Shown here one piece after another: positions 43,972 through 52,984 of a stretch of DNA of 64,000 bases. A model generated the notes under the pieces. It did not search any database, was not told the origin of the DNA, and worked only from the letters and a program-made list of their open reading frames with translations. A program made the position numbers and the translations under genes. This stretch comes from Microbacterium kunmingense (lineage in GTDB: Bacteria > Actinomycetota > Actinomycetes > Actinomycetales > Microbacteriaceae). The stretch is from positions 124,001 to 188,000 of the forward strand of contig NZ_JAKNUS010000001.1 of the NCBI RefSeq assembly GCF_023155745.1. The letters run 5' to 3'. Each line of letters begins with the position of its first letter. Positions within the stretch are counted from its first letter, which is position 1.

Positions 43972-45156
43972 TCAGCCCGCCTGCGGCAGCGGCCAGCCCG
44001 TGTAGGCCTCCGCGAGGTAGGTCTTCCCCGCCTCGGACTCCACGACCGAGCGCAGTTCGCCGATCTGACGCTTGCGGTCGAAATCGGTGGCGTCGGGAGC
44101 GACGTGGAGCATGCTCGTCATCCACCACGAGAAGTGCTGCGCCTTCCAGATACGGGCGAGCGCCGTCTCGGGGAAGGCCTCGATGAGGCGGGCGTCGTTC
44201 TCGAGCAGCAGGGCGCGCAGCGCCCGCTCGAGCACGATCACATCGGCGATGGCGAGGTTCATGCCCTTGGCCCCGGTCGGCGGAACGGTGTGGGCGGCGT
44301 CGCCGATGAGGGCGACGCGGCCCCGGAGCAGCTCGTGGGCGACGAAGCTGCGGAACCGCAGGACGTCGCGCTGGAAGATGGGCCCCTGGTTCAGGGTCGT
44401 CCCCGGCACCCGCACCTGCAGCTCGTGCCAGAGCTGCTCCTCGCTGTAGGAGGCGGGGTCGACCTCGGGGTCGCACTGGAAGTACATCCGCTGCACGGTG
44501 GCGTTCCGCTGGCTGATCAGGGCGAAGCCGTCGGGGGAGTTGGAGTAGATCAGCTCCTCCGAGCTCGGCGGCGCCTCGCAGAGGATCCCGAACCACGCGA
44601 ACGGGTACTCGCGGAAGTAGCCGCCGGTCGCCGATCCCGTCACCGCGGGGCGCACCACGCTGCGCGAGCCGTCGGAACCCACGACGAAGTCGGCCTCGAT
44701 CTCGAGCGGCCGGCCGTCGGCATCGACGGCGATGACCCGCGGATGGTCCGTCTCGGCGTCTTCGACCCGCTCGGCGGTGACGCCGAGGCGGAGGTCCTGT
44801 CCCTCGGCCAGGCGCACGGCCACGAGGTCTTTCAGCACCTCGTGCTGCGGGTAGAGCCACACCGCGCGGCCGGTCACCGACGGGAAGTCGATGCGGTGAC
44901 CCTCGCCCTCGAAGCGCAGCTCGATGCCGTCGTGGCGGTTGCCGACGGTGCGCACGCGCGAGGATGCGCCACTGGACTCGAGGATGTCGACGGTGCCCTG
45001 CTCGAGGATCCCGGCGCGGATGGTCGTCTCGATCTCCTCGCGGGTGCGCTGGTCGATCACCACCGATTCGATGCCGGCCTTGGCGAGCAGGTGCGACAGG
45101 AGCAGGCCGGCGGGGCCGGCGCCCACGATCGCGACGCGGGTGCGGATGCGGGTCAT
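43972..45156 (-). CDS. pobA: 4-hydroxybenzoate 3-monooxygenase
   Basis: 394 residues, the standard PobA length. FAD motifs: GAGPAGLLLSHLL (about 10-22), the DG motif in VVGSDGSRSVVR and GDAAHTVPPTGAKGMN. The flavoenzyme hydroxylates 4-hydroxybenzoate to protocatechuate with NAD(P)H and O2. RAGILEQGTVDIL and the YPQHEV region are PobA-specific. It links the hydroxycinnamate-type cluster to the pca genes. The IclR gene directly upstream on the same strand is the likely regulator. Confidence 0.9.
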   Translation of the reverse strand: MTRIRTRVAIVGAGPAGLLLSHLLAKAGIESVVIDQRTREEIETTIRAGILEQGTVDILESSGASSRVRTVGNRHDGIELRFEGEGHRIDFPSVTGRAVWLYPQHEVLKDLVAVRLAEGQDLRLGVTAERVEDAETDHPRVIAVDADGRPLEIEADFVVGSDGSRSVVRPAVTGSATGGYFREYPFAWFGILCEAPPSSEELIYSNSPDGFALISQRNATVQRMYFQCDPEVDPASYSEEQLWHELQVRVPGTTLNQGPIFQRDVLRFRSFVAHELLRGRVALIGDAAHTVPPTGAKGMNLAIADVIVLERALRALLLENDARLIEAFPETALARIWKAQHFSWWMTSMLHVAPDATDFDRKRQIGELRSVVESEAGKTYLAEAYTGWPLPQAG

Positions 45157-45198
45157 GAGGTCCAGTGTGCCGCGGCCCGGGCCCGCGGCATCCGATAT

Positions 45199-45216
45199 TT
45201 CTCGTTCAATGAGAAC
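45199..45216 (-). promoter_or_regulatory. IclR-type operator upstream of pobA
   Basis: TTCTC-N7-GAGAA (45199-45215) and, nested, GTTC-N5-GAAC (45204-45216), 43 bases before the pobA start and within the end of the IclR gene. On the minus strand TTGAAC could act as a -35 box inside it. Confidence 0.45.
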
Positions 45217-45964
45217 TCGACCGCAGCGCGTGTTCCACGCCCGCGGCGGCCGACCGCAGCTCGTCGCGTGCCCCCGCGGTCGGTGCGTCGCGGGGGAGGA
45301 CGACCGACAGTGCCGCGACGACAGGCCCCGACCGGCCCTCGCGGATCGGCACCGCCACTCCGGTCGACACCGCCTCCACCGTGCCGGCGGCGACCACGAA
45401 GCGGTCGCGGCGGATCCGGGCGAGAAGGCGCCGGAGCTCCGCGGCATCCGTCACCGTCTCCGGAGCCAGCGCGGTCAGGGGGCCGGCGAGCACCCGCTCC
45501 TGAACCTCCGGGGCGGCGAAGGCGAGGAGCACCAGTCCCGATGACGACGCGTGGAGCGGGAGCCGTCCCGCCACGCGCGTGATGTTCGCCCCCGCCTGGG
45601 GGTGGCTGAGACGTTCGAGGAACAGCGCCTCGCCCTGCTCGAGCACGGCGAGCTGGGTGTGCTCGCGCACCCGTGCCTGGACCCGCTCCATGAAGGGCAG
45701 CGCCGCCTGCCGCAGGCGCAGCGCCAGCGAGCCGCGCTCGGCGAGCTCCCACAGCCGAAGGCCGAGCCGCACCCGGTGATCCTCGTCGCGCTCGAGCAGC
45801 CCGGCGGCGACGAGATCGCCGACGAGGCGGTGCGCGGTCGAGGGAGGAAGACCGGCGCGGCGACCGATCTCGGACGCCGTCTGCAGCGTGCGGTCGGCGT
45901 CGAAGGTCTCGAGCACGCGCACGAGGCGGTCCAGACCCGAGTCGCCGGAGGGCGAGTTGGCCAT
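45206..45964 (-). CDS. IclR family regulator (PobR-like)
   Basis: 252 residues from the ATG at 45964 (a GTG two codons earlier is possible). HTH LQTASEIGRRAGLPPSTAHRLVGDLVAAGLL, then an effector domain with AGRLPLHASSSGLVLLAF, close in pattern to the IclR protein at 15624. PobR proteins of this family activate pobA in response to 4-hydroxybenzoate; location directly upstream of pobA fits. Confidence 0.8.
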   Translation of the reverse strand: MANSPSGDSGLDRLVRVLETFDADRTLQTASEIGRRAGLPPSTAHRLVGDLVAAGLLERDEDHRVRLGLRLWELAERGSLALRLRQAALPFMERVQARVREHTQLAVLEQGEALFLERLSHPQAGANITRVAGRLPLHASSSGLVLLAFAAPEVQERVLAGPLTALAPETVTDAAELRRLLARIRRDRFVVAAGTVEAVSTGVAVPIREGRSGPVVAALSVVLPRDAPTAGARDELRSAAAGVEHALRSSSH

Positions 45965-45990
45965 GCCCACACGATCTCACGACGGGACCC

Positions 45991-46464
45991 TCAGCCCAGG
46001 TGATCGTCGGCGGTCAATTGCCGGATCCCGTCGTCGTGCAGCACGAACTGCGCCCGGAGGTCGACGCCCTCCGCGCCGCACTCGAGCGCCATCGCCCGCG
46101 CCCACGCGCGCTCGTCGGGGGTGAAATCGCGCGATCCGCGCCGCTCCCAGACGATCACCGCCCGGGCCGCGCCGATCCCCGTGAGGAGACCGCCGATCCA
46201 GGCCGCAAAGATCTCGGCGCACGGCACGAGTCCGAGGTCGTCGGTCTTCTCCAGCCCGTAGGGATCGAGCGGGTAGTCGTCGCACGGCATCACCGGGCCG
46301 GTGAGACGCTGCTCGGCGTCCAGGAACAGCAGCCACACCTGCCGGGGGTTCAGTGCCCGGTCCAGGAGCAGTTCGAGCACCTCCTCGAGGTCGCTGTCGT
46401 GGCGCAGCACACGGTCGGGGCTGAGTCTGCTGTCGGGACTGGGGTGGGAATCGGCCATCGTCAT
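45991..46464 (-). CDS. Hypothetical protein with RadC/JAB-like pattern
   Basis: 157 residues. LLLDRALNPRQVWLLFLDAEQRLTGPVMPCDDYP resembles the first strands of RadC/JAB-type domains, but no clear metal motif HxH...D is visible. Acidic, soluble, no signal. Such proteins are common and unstudied in actinobacteria. It lies 26 bases upstream of the PobR-like gene on the same strand; a functional link is not evident. Confidence 0.5.
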   Translation of the reverse strand: MTMADSHPSPDSRLSPDRVLRHDSDLEEVLELLLDRALNPRQVWLLFLDAEQRLTGPVMPCDDYPLDPYGLEKTDDLGLVPCAEIFAAWIGGLLTGIGAARAVIVWERRGSRDFTPDERAWARAMALECGAEGVDLRAQFVLHDDGIRQLTADDHLG

Positions 46465-46579
46465 GCCCTCACGCTGGCCGATCCAACGGCGCGGACGACG
46501 CCCCCCGGCGCATCTGGGGACAGCTCGCCGCACCGGGGCGCCTGTGCAGGAGGGAACGCGGGGACCGTAGTGTCGGAGG

Positions 46580-47365
46580 GTGCGCGAGGATGCCGAACAG
46601 CGGGAAGACCGGGCCCCTTCGGGGGAGGGCCTGCTCGACCGCGCTCTCCGGGTGCTCGGATCGTTCAGCGAGGACGATCCCGCCCTCACCGCCGCCGAGC
46701 TGGGTGCCCGGGCGACCCTGTCGTCATCCACCCTGCATCGCCTCCTCGCGCGACTGGTCGACCAGGGCCTGCTCGTGCGGCTCCCCGACCGCCGTTATGC
46801 CATCGGCCCCCGGCTGTGGGAGCTCGGCGAACTCTCCCCCCTCGCCCTGCGGCTGCGCGAGACCGCGCTCCCGCACATGCTCCGCCTCTACGAGGCCACC
46901 GGCGAGAACGTCCATCTCGCCGTCCTCGACGGGCCGAGCCCCGAGGGCTCTGCGGCGCTCTACGTCGGGCGGGTGACCGGGCGCCACTCGATCCCGACCC
47001 TCAGCCGTATGGGCGGCCGCGGGCCGCTGCACACCACCGGCGTCGGCAAGGCGCTGCTGATGACGAGGGATGACGCGTGGCTCGCGCGCTACTTCACCGC
47101 ACCTCTCGAGCGCGAGACCGTGCACTCGCTCACCGACGAGAACGCCCTGCGCACCGACCTCTCCCGCGCTCGCGCGCGGGGCTTCGCCACGACGCGCGAG
47201 GAGATGACGCTCGGAAACGTCTCGGTCGCGGCGCCGCTGCCGCGCATCGACGGGCTGCCGCCTACGGCGATCGGACTCGTCGTGCACCTCGAGCGCGCCG
47301 ACGAGCGACGCCTCGGACCCCTCGTCATCCAGACCGCTCGGGAGCTGGCCGACGACCTGCGGTAG
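46580..47365 (+). CDS. IclR family regulator (candidate for pcaHGBDC)
   Basis: 261 residues, GTG start. HTH LTAAELGARATLSSSTLHRLLARLVDQGLL and IclR effector domain (SRMGGRGPLHTTGVGKALL). Divergent orientation to the hypothetical gene and directly upstream of the pca operon makes it a candidate pca regulator, although a second IclR protein ends the pcaIJF operon. Confidence 0.8.
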   Translation: MREDAEQREDRAPSGEGLLDRALRVLGSFSEDDPALTAAELGARATLSSSTLHRLLARLVDQGLLVRLPDRRYAIGPRLWELGELSPLALRLRETALPHMLRLYEATGENVHLAVLDGPSPEGSAALYVGRVTGRHSIPTLSRMGGRGPLHTTGVGKALLMTRDDAWLARYFTAPLERETVHSLTDENALRTDLSRARARGFATTREEMTLGNVSVAAPLPRIDGLPPTAIGLVVHLERADERRLGPLVIQTARELADDLR

Positions 47366-47449
47366 GCGCACACCCCCCGTCGCCCGCCCCCTTCGCCCCG
47401 CCCCGCCACTTCTTGCTCACTTCGCCGCGCTCCGCCCCGCTCGACGCGG

Positions 47450-47525
47450 CACACGGAGGAGATCCGCACAGCGGAGGCGCAACCGTGCGCGGCTCACCTC
47501 CCTCGTGCGGATCTCCTCCCGTGTG
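47450..47525. repeat. Imperfect palindromic element upstream of pcaH
   Basis: Arms 47450-47469 and 47505-47525 pair over 20 bases with one bulge (CACACGG(G)AGGAGATCCGCAC). The 285-base gap between the IclR gene and pcaH otherwise shows no gene. It may end transcription of the IclR gene or be a dispersed palindromic repeat. Confidence 0.5.
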
Positions 47526-47649
47526 ACGGCGACGAAAGCGCAAGCGCCCCGCCACGGCATCCTCCCTCCCACCCAGTGAGACACCGACCCGGCTCACGCG
47601 CCCCGCGGTGTCACCCTGGACGCACCCGGACCCGTCGAAGGAGACCCCG

Positions 47650-48510
47650 ATGACACTCGCGGACCAGGCGTCCACGCCCCCCGCCGCCGCGGCCTCGAAC
47701 GGCCAGGCCCACGCCGCGGCCCCGGAGTCGCTGCTCGCGACCCCGGTGCAGGTGAGCCAGGCCGAGATCACCCAGGAGATCCGCGATCTCCACGCCGAGT
47801 ACGAACGGCGAGAGGCCGCGGGCGAGCAGCTCCCCGCCACGATGTGGGACTTCCCGCCCTATCGCTCGAGCATCCTGCGCCACCCGACGAAGAACCCCAA
47901 GCTCGTCGACCCCGAGACGATCGAGCTGCTCTCCCCGGCCTTCGGCCAGCGCGACGTGGCCGCGATCGAGTCCGACCTCACGCTGCAGCACTCCGGCGAG
48001 CCGATGGGTGAGCGCATCACCGTCCGTGGACGTCTGCTCGACTCGTGGGGCCGCCCGATCACGAACCAGCTCATCGAGATCTGGCAGGCCAACGCCGCCG
48101 GGCGCTACATCCATCAGCGCGATCAGCACCCCGCCCCGCTCGACCCGAACTTCACCGGCGCCGGCCGCACGGTCACCAACGACCAGGGCGAATACCTCTT
48201 CACCACCATCAAGCCCGGGCCCTACCCCTGGAAGAACCACACCAACGCCTGGCGTCCCGCGCACATCCACTTCTCGGTGTTCGGGAGCGCGTTCACGCAG
48301 CGCATCGTCACCCAGATGTACTTCCCGGGCGACCCGCTGTTCGCCCTCGACCCGATCTACAACACCATCCGCCGCCAGCGCGACCGCGATGCGCTGATCA
48401 GCATCTACGACCACGACCTCACGGTGCCCGAGTTCTCGATGGGCTACCGGTTCGACATCGTCGTGGACGGCCCCGACGCCACCTGGTTCGAGCCCGAGGA
48501 AGAGCACTGA
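47650..48510 (+). CDS. pcaH: Protocatechuate 3,4-dioxygenase beta subunit
   Basis: 286 residues. Fe(III) ligands are recognisable: Tyr of GRYIHQRDQHPAPLDPNF, Tyr of PGPYPWKNHTNAWRPAHIHFS and the two His of HIH in the latter. Together with PcaG it opens protocatechuate between the hydroxyls to 3-carboxy-cis,cis-muconate. About 40 residues longer at the N-terminus than typical; the ATG at 47650 follows GAAGGAGA. First gene of pcaHGBDC. Confidence 0.92.
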   Translation: MTLADQASTPPAAAASNGQAHAAAPESLLATPVQVSQAEITQEIRDLHAEYERREAAGEQLPATMWDFPPYRSSILRHPTKNPKLVDPETIELLSPAFGQRDVAAIESDLTLQHSGEPMGERITVRGRLLDSWGRPITNQLIEIWQANAAGRYIHQRDQHPAPLDPNFTGAGRTVTNDQGEYLFTTIKPGPYPWKNHTNAWRPAHIHFSVFGSAFTQRIVTQMYFPGDPLFALDPIYNTIRRQRDRDALISIYDHDLTVPEFSMGYRFDIVVDGPDATWFEPEEEH

Positions 48511-49091
48511 TGCCCCGCCCCACCGGTCCGAAGACCCACACCCCGTCCGCAGGCCAGACAGTCGGCCCCTTCTTCCACTACGGCGTGACCTACGACGCCA
48601 TGCACCAGGTCGCGTTCCCGCATTCGCCGGGGGCGATCGTGCTGTCGGGCACCGTCACCGACGGCGCGGGCGCGCCGATTCCTGACGCGCTCGTCGAGAT
48701 CTGGTCGGCCGACAGCGACGGCACCGTCTCGCGCGCCCGCGGCGCGCTCCGCCGCGACGGCCACACCTTCACCGGATACGGCCGCTCGGGCACGACCGAC
48801 GACGGCCACTACGAGTTCTGGACCCGAAACCCCGGGGCCGAGGCGGGCAAGGCCCCGTTCTTCGCGGTGATCGTCTACGCCCGGGGCCTGCCGAACAAGC
48901 TGCACACCCGCATCTACCTGCCCGACGACGAGGCGCTCCTCGCCGCCGACCCGCTGCTGGCCTCACTCGACGCCGACGAGCGCGCTACGCTCATCGCAAC
49001 GCGCACCCCCGACGGACATCTGCGCCACGACATCCGGCTGCAGGGGGAGAAGGAGACCGTGTTCCTTGCCTTCCCCGACGCCCCCGCCTGA
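48510..49091 (+). CDS. pcaG: Protocatechuate 3,4-dioxygenase alpha subunit
   Basis: 193 residues with the alpha-chain pattern TPSAGQTVGPFFHYGV at the start and LVEIWSADSDG, GHYEFWTRNPG and LPNKLHTRIYLPDD in the core; it lacks the full iron-ligand set, as alpha chains do. ATG overlaps the pcaH stop by one base (TGATG). Confidence 0.92.
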   Translation: MPRPTGPKTHTPSAGQTVGPFFHYGVTYDAMHQVAFPHSPGAIVLSGTVTDGAGAPIPDALVEIWSADSDGTVSRARGALRRDGHTFTGYGRSGTTDDGHYEFWTRNPGAEAGKAPFFAVIVYARGLPNKLHTRIYLPDDEALLAADPLLASLDADERATLIATRTPDGHLRHDIRLQGEKETVFLAFPDAPA

Positions 49092-50472
49092 CACGTCCGA
49101 CGACGGTGCGATCGACGTCGGCCTGCTGAGCCCGGTCACCGTCGGTCATGACGCCGGGGTGTCGGATGCCGCTGTGCTCGACGCCCTCGTGACGGCCGAG
49201 GTCGCCCTCACCCGCGCCTACGGCCGAGTGGGTGCGGCACCTGAGGTCGCCGTCGCCGAGGTCGCCTCGACCTTCGGCTGGCGGGACGGGCAGAGCGGAT
49301 GCCGCGGGCACGGCGTCGCACTGGGTGATCTCGCCACCGCGGCGGTGGCCGGGGGGAACCCCGTCATCCCGCTCGTGGGCGCGCTGAAGGCCCGGGTGTC
49401 GCCGGAGGCGGCGACGTGGATCCACCGCGGGGCGACGAGCCAGGACATCCTCGACACCGCCCTCGTCCTCGTCGCCCGCGATGCGACCGCCGAGGTCGCC
49501 GCCTCCCTCGCCGCCACCTCCGTCTCCCTCGCGCACCTCGCGCGCGCGCACCGCGACGAGGTCGCCGCCGCCCGCACGCTCACCCAGCACGCCGTTCCCA
49601 CGACCGTCGGCGCCCGGGTCGCGGGCTGGCTCCGCGGGGTCGACCGCGCGCGGGCGCGGCTGGACGCCGCGCGCGCGGCGCTCCCCGCGCAGCTGGGCGG
49701 CGCAGCAGGCACGGCCGCGGCGTTCACCGAGCACCTCGGATCGCCCGAGGACGCCGCCGCGCTCATCGACGCCTACGCCGCAGAGCTCGGCCTCGCGGCC
49801 CCGGCAGCCCCCTGGCACACCGAGCGCTGGCCGATCACCGAGCTCGGCGACGCGCTCGTGCAGGCCATCGACGCGGTCGGCAAGATCGCCACCGACGTCG
49901 CCACCCTCAGTCGCACCGAGATCGGCGAGGTCGCCGAGGCCGCCGGCGGCGGCTCGTCGGCGATGCCGCAGAAGCAGAACCCCGCGGCATCCGTCCTTCT
50001 CCGTTCCGCGGCGCTGCGCGCCCCGCAGCTGGGGGCGACCCTGCACCTGGCCGCCGCGCTCGCCGCCGACGAGCGGCCCGACGGGGCCTGGCACGCCGAG
50101 TGGCCGACGCTGCGCGAGCTCCTCCGGCTCGCCCTCGGCGCGAGCGCGCACGCCGCGCGGCTCACCGGCGGCCTGCGGGTCGACGCCGCCGCGGTGGCGC
50201 AGAACCTCGCCACCACCGGAGGCCTCCTCGTCTCGGAGCGCCTGTCGATCGTCCTCACGCCGCTCGTCGGCGCGGCGCGTGTGCGCGACCTCGTCGCCGC
50301 CGCCGGACGCGGTGAGGATCTGGCCGCGCTGCTGCGCACCGTCCCCGAGCTCGAGGGGACGGATGTCGCCGACCTCCTCGATCCCGCGCGCTACACCGGG
50401 CTGGCCGGCACCTTCGTCGACCGCTCGGTCGCAGCCTCGCCCGCCCCCGACGCTGCGGAGGACGCCCCATGA
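49066..50472 (+). CDS. pcaB: 3-carboxy-cis,cis-muconate cycloisomerase
   Basis: 468 residues of the fumarase/aspartase superfamily with the signature GGGSSAMPQKQNPA and TWIHRGATSQDILDTALVL. Turns 3-carboxymuconate into 4-carboxymuconolactone. The start is probably TTG at 49066 inside pcaG (26-base overlap); no better ATG/GTG precedes the conserved part, but a later start cannot be excluded. Overlaps pcaD by 4 bases. Confidence 0.88.
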   Translation: MPSPTPPPDTSDDGAIDVGLLSPVTVGHDAGVSDAAVLDALVTAEVALTRAYGRVGAAPEVAVAEVASTFGWRDGQSGCRGHGVALGDLATAAVAGGNPVIPLVGALKARVSPEAATWIHRGATSQDILDTALVLVARDATAEVAASLAATSVSLAHLARAHRDEVAAARTLTQHAVPTTVGARVAGWLRGVDRARARLDAARAALPAQLGGAAGTAAAFTEHLGSPEDAAALIDAYAAELGLAAPAAPWHTERWPITELGDALVQAIDAVGKIATDVATLSRTEIGEVAEAAGGGSSAMPQKQNPAASVLLRSAALRAPQLGATLHLAAALAADERPDGAWHAEWPTLRELLRLALGASAHAARLTGGLRVDAAAVAQNLATTGGLLVSERLSIVLTPLVGAARVRDLVAAAGRGEDLAALLRTVPELEGTDVADLLDPARYTGLAGTFVDRSVAASPAPDAAEDAP

Positions 50473-51254
50473 CCCGCCCCGTGCTCACCCTCACCGACGC
50501 CGGCGGCCCGGCGGGCGCACCCCTCGTCGTCCTCGGCAACTCGCTCGGCACCTCCACGATCCTGTGGGACGAGGTCGTTCCGGCGCTGCGCGCCCGGTTC
50601 CGGGTGCGCGCGTTCGACCTCCCCGGCCACGGTGTCTCCCCGGCGGCGACCGACGCGTTCACCGTCGCCGATCTCGCCGACGCCCTCGCCGCCGACATCG
50701 CCGAACCCTTCCACTACGCCGGGGTGTCGCTCGGCGGCGCTGTCGGTTTGGAGCTCGCCCTGCGGCATCCCTCCCTCGTCCGCTCCGCGACGATCATCGC
50801 CTCGGGCGCGAAGATCGGCACCCCCGAGGGGTGGCACGAGCGGGCCGCCCAGGTGCGGCAGCAGTCGACCTCGTCGCTCATCATCGCCTCGGCGGGGCGG
50901 TGGTTCGCCCCCGACACGATCGCCGGGAACCCCGACCTGACCGGGCGGCTCCTGCACTCGCTGCGCGACGCCGACGCCGAGAGCTACGCCCGCTGCTGCG
51001 AGGCGCTCGCCGCCCACGACGTGCGGGGCCGCCTGGGCGAGATCACCGTTCCGGTGCTCGCGGTGTGGGGCGGACACGACCAGGTCACCCCCGAAGCCCT
51101 CGCCCGCGAGATCGCCGACGGGGTCGCGCGAGGCCGCGCCACCGGCATCCCGGGAGCTGCCCACCTGCCGCCTGCCGACGATCCCGCCGCCACGACGACG
51201 GTGATCGCGGACTTCATCAGCGAGATCGAGAGGACAGCGGATGACACGGCCTGA
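50469..51254 (+). CDS. pcaD: 3-oxoadipate enol-lactonase
   Basis: 261 residues, alpha/beta hydrolase: LGNSLGTSTILWDEVVPAL oxyanion region, nucleophile elbow GVSLGGAVGLELA (Ser), and late VWGGHDQVTP (Asp) and GAAHLPPADDP (His). Hydrolyses the enol-lactone to 3-oxoadipate. Not fused to pcaC (no pcaL). Overlaps pcaC by 14 bases. Confidence 0.9.
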   Translation: MTRPVLTLTDAGGPAGAPLVVLGNSLGTSTILWDEVVPALRARFRVRAFDLPGHGVSPAATDAFTVADLADALAADIAEPFHYAGVSLGGAVGLELALRHPSLVRSATIIASGAKIGTPEGWHERAAQVRQQSTSSLIIASAGRWFAPDTIAGNPDLTGRLLHSLRDADAESYARCCEALAAHDVRGRLGEITVPVLAVWGGHDQVTPEALAREIADGVARGRATGIPGAAHLPPADDPAATTTVIADFISEIERTADDTA

Positions 51255-51642
51255 CGGCGAAGGACTGACCGACCAGGAGCGCTACGACCAGGGCATGACG
51301 GTGCGCCGCGAGGTGCTCTCGGACGCCCACGTCGACCGGGCGATCGCGGGGACGACCCCGCTGACGGCCGACTTCCAGGACTTCATCACGCGTGTCGCCT
51401 GGGGAGATGTGTGGTCGCGCCCGGGGCTCGATCGACGCTCCCGCTCGGTGGCGGTGCTCACCGCGCTCATCGCGCTCGGGCACCACGAGGAGCTCGCGAT
51501 GCACCTGCGCGCCGCGCTTCGCAACGGGCTCACCGTCGACGAGGTGCGCGAGGTCATCCTGCAGTCGGCGATCTACTGCGGGGTGCCCGCCGCCAACACG
51601 GCGTTCCGCATCGCTGCGGAGGTCTACGCCGACGCGTCATGA
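51241..51642 (+). CDS. pcaC: 4-carboxymuconolactone decarboxylase
   Basis: 133 residues of the CMD/AhpD-like helical family: RYDQGMTVRREVLSDAHVD, WGDVWSRPGLDRRSRSVAVLTALIALGHHEEL and ILQSAIYCGVPAANTAF, all typical of PcaC. Decarboxylates 4-carboxymuconolactone to the enol-lactone. Confidence 0.92.
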   Translation: MTRPDGEGLTDQERYDQGMTVRREVLSDAHVDRAIAGTTPLTADFQDFITRVAWGDVWSRPGLDRRSRSVAVLTALIALGHHEELAMHLRAALRNGLTVDEVREVILQSAIYCGVPAANTAFRIAAEVYADAS

Positions 51643-51649
51643 TGTGAGC

Positions 51650-52642
51650 ATGAGCGCAGAGCCGCCCGTCGCGGATGCCACCGCCCCCGCCGATCGGGTG
51701 ACGATGCGTTTTCTCGCCCTTCCCCACGACGCTGCGGCGGGCGGACTCACCGTCGCCGCGGGAAGCGTCATGGAATGGATCGACCAGGCCGGGTATGCCT
51801 GCGCGGTCGGCTGGAGCGGGCGGTACTGCGTCACGGCATACGTCGGAAACGTGCAGCACACGCGCCCGATCGCGCCCGGGTCTCTCGTGGCGGTTCACGC
51901 CCGGGTCGTGCACACCGGCCGGTCGAGCGTGCACGTCGCCGTGACCGTCGAGGCCGGCGACATCCGCTCGCGCCGGTACGAGCCCGCGACCACCTGCATG
52001 CTCGTCTTCGTCGCGGTCGACGACGACCGCCGACCGGCGTCGGTGCCGCAGTGGACACCGCGCACCGACGCCGATCGCGCGCTCGGCGAGATCGCGACCT
52101 CGCGCATCGCCGCGCGCGACACGATCAAGAAGGCAATGCTCGGCCAGGTGTACACCGAAGACACCGCGGCGCCCCGCTCGCAGATGCGCTTCCTCGCGCC
52201 GCCGAGCGCGGTGAACTTCGGCGGCGCCGCGCACGGCGGCACGGTGATGGGGTGGATCGACGAGGCCGCCTTCGCGTGCGCGGCGGCGTGGTCGTCCGAC
52301 AAGGCCGTCGCGGTGTACTCCGGCGGCATCCACTTCCTCGCCCCGGTGCGGATCGGACACCTCGTCGAGCTCGACGCCCGCCTGATCTACACCGGGCCGC
52401 GCAGCATGCACATCGTCGTGCGGGTGCGCTCCGCCGACCCCCGCACCCCCGCCGAGAAGACCCTCACCACGCAGTGCATCATGGTCTTCGTCGATCCCGG
52501 TCCCGACGGCCGCGCCCGGCCCGTGCCGCGGTGGGAGCCCGAGCTCGCCGAGGACGTCCGGCTCGTGAGGCATGCCGTCGAGCTCATCCACGAGCGGGAG
52601 CGGATCGTGCCGATCCCCGCCGAGCTGACGCTGCAGGACTGA
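51650..52642 (+). CDS. Tandem hot-dog acyl-CoA thioesterase
   Basis: 330 residues with two acyl-CoA thioesterase hot-dog domains (about 15-150 and 175-310). Each has a T-MRFLA start and a helix with a GxxMxWIDxAxxACA pattern: AGSVMEWIDQAGYACA and GGTVMGWIDEAAFACA. The second carries the more usual AHGGTV. Hydrolyses CoA thioesters, perhaps to free CoA when pathway intermediates build up. Eight bases after pcaC and so probably in the pca operon, which is not the rule elsewhere. Confidence 0.75.
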   Translation: MSAEPPVADATAPADRVTMRFLALPHDAAAGGLTVAAGSVMEWIDQAGYACAVGWSGRYCVTAYVGNVQHTRPIAPGSLVAVHARVVHTGRSSVHVAVTVEAGDIRSRRYEPATTCMLVFVAVDDDRRPASVPQWTPRTDADRALGEIATSRIAARDTIKKAMLGQVYTEDTAAPRSQMRFLAPPSAVNFGGAAHGGTVMGWIDEAAFACAAAWSSDKAVAVYSGGIHFLAPVRIGHLVELDARLIYTGPRSMHIVVRVRSADPRTPAEKTLTTQCIMVFVDPGPDGRARPVPRWEPELAEDVRLVRHAVELIHERERIVPIPAELTLQD

Positions 52643-52659
52643 GCCCGCGCCGCTTCGCT

Positions 52660-52744
52660 GTCCCCAACTCCTGCAAAACCGGCTTCTGCCGCGTGATTCG
52701 GCCCATTCCGGCGCTGCGCGTTTTGTTTTGCAGGAGTCGGGGAC
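52660..52744. repeat. Palindromic element with 20-base arms downstream of the thioesterase gene
   Basis: 52660-52679 and 52725-52744 are reverse complements at 19 of 20 positions (core ACTCCTGCAAAAC/GTTTTGCAGGAGT), 17 bases after the stop. Probably a dispersed palindromic repeat that also ends transcription. Confidence 0.6.
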
Positions 52745-52791
52745 ACCCACGTTCCCGCGAAGGTCGAATCGGCGCCCCCTGTCGTTCCTTC

Positions 52792-52860
52792 CCCCGTTCA
52801 TTCGTCGCATACGTACGCGGGCCGGGCCAGAACACGTACGTTTGCGACGGACGAACGGGG
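52792..52860. repeat. Long inverted repeat carrying ACGTACG half-sites
   Basis: Arms 52792-52817 and 52835-52860 pair at 23 of 26 positions around a 17-base loop. Each arm contains CGTCGCA-N-ACGTACG and CCCCGTTC. Lies 167 bases upstream of pcaI. Confidence 0.6.
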
Positions 52861-52928
52861 TGGTGCGGGTCAGGCGAACGGGGGTGGGTGCGGGTCGGGC
52901 GAACGGGGTGGTTCGGGAGAGGCGAACG
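52850..52928. repeat. Short tandem repeat (about 23-25 bases, GGCGAACGGGGTGG)
   Basis: GNCGAACG starts recur near 52850, 52873, 52898 and 52921, each followed by GGGT-GG-GCGGG-like sequence. With the neighbouring palindromes this fills the 385-base gap between the thioesterase gene and pcaI; no gene is seen in it. Confidence 0.5.
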
Positions 52929-52984
52929 AGCGACGCCACGAGGGGGTCGCGACGACCCGCGCCGCGGCGTACACTGAGTACGAC

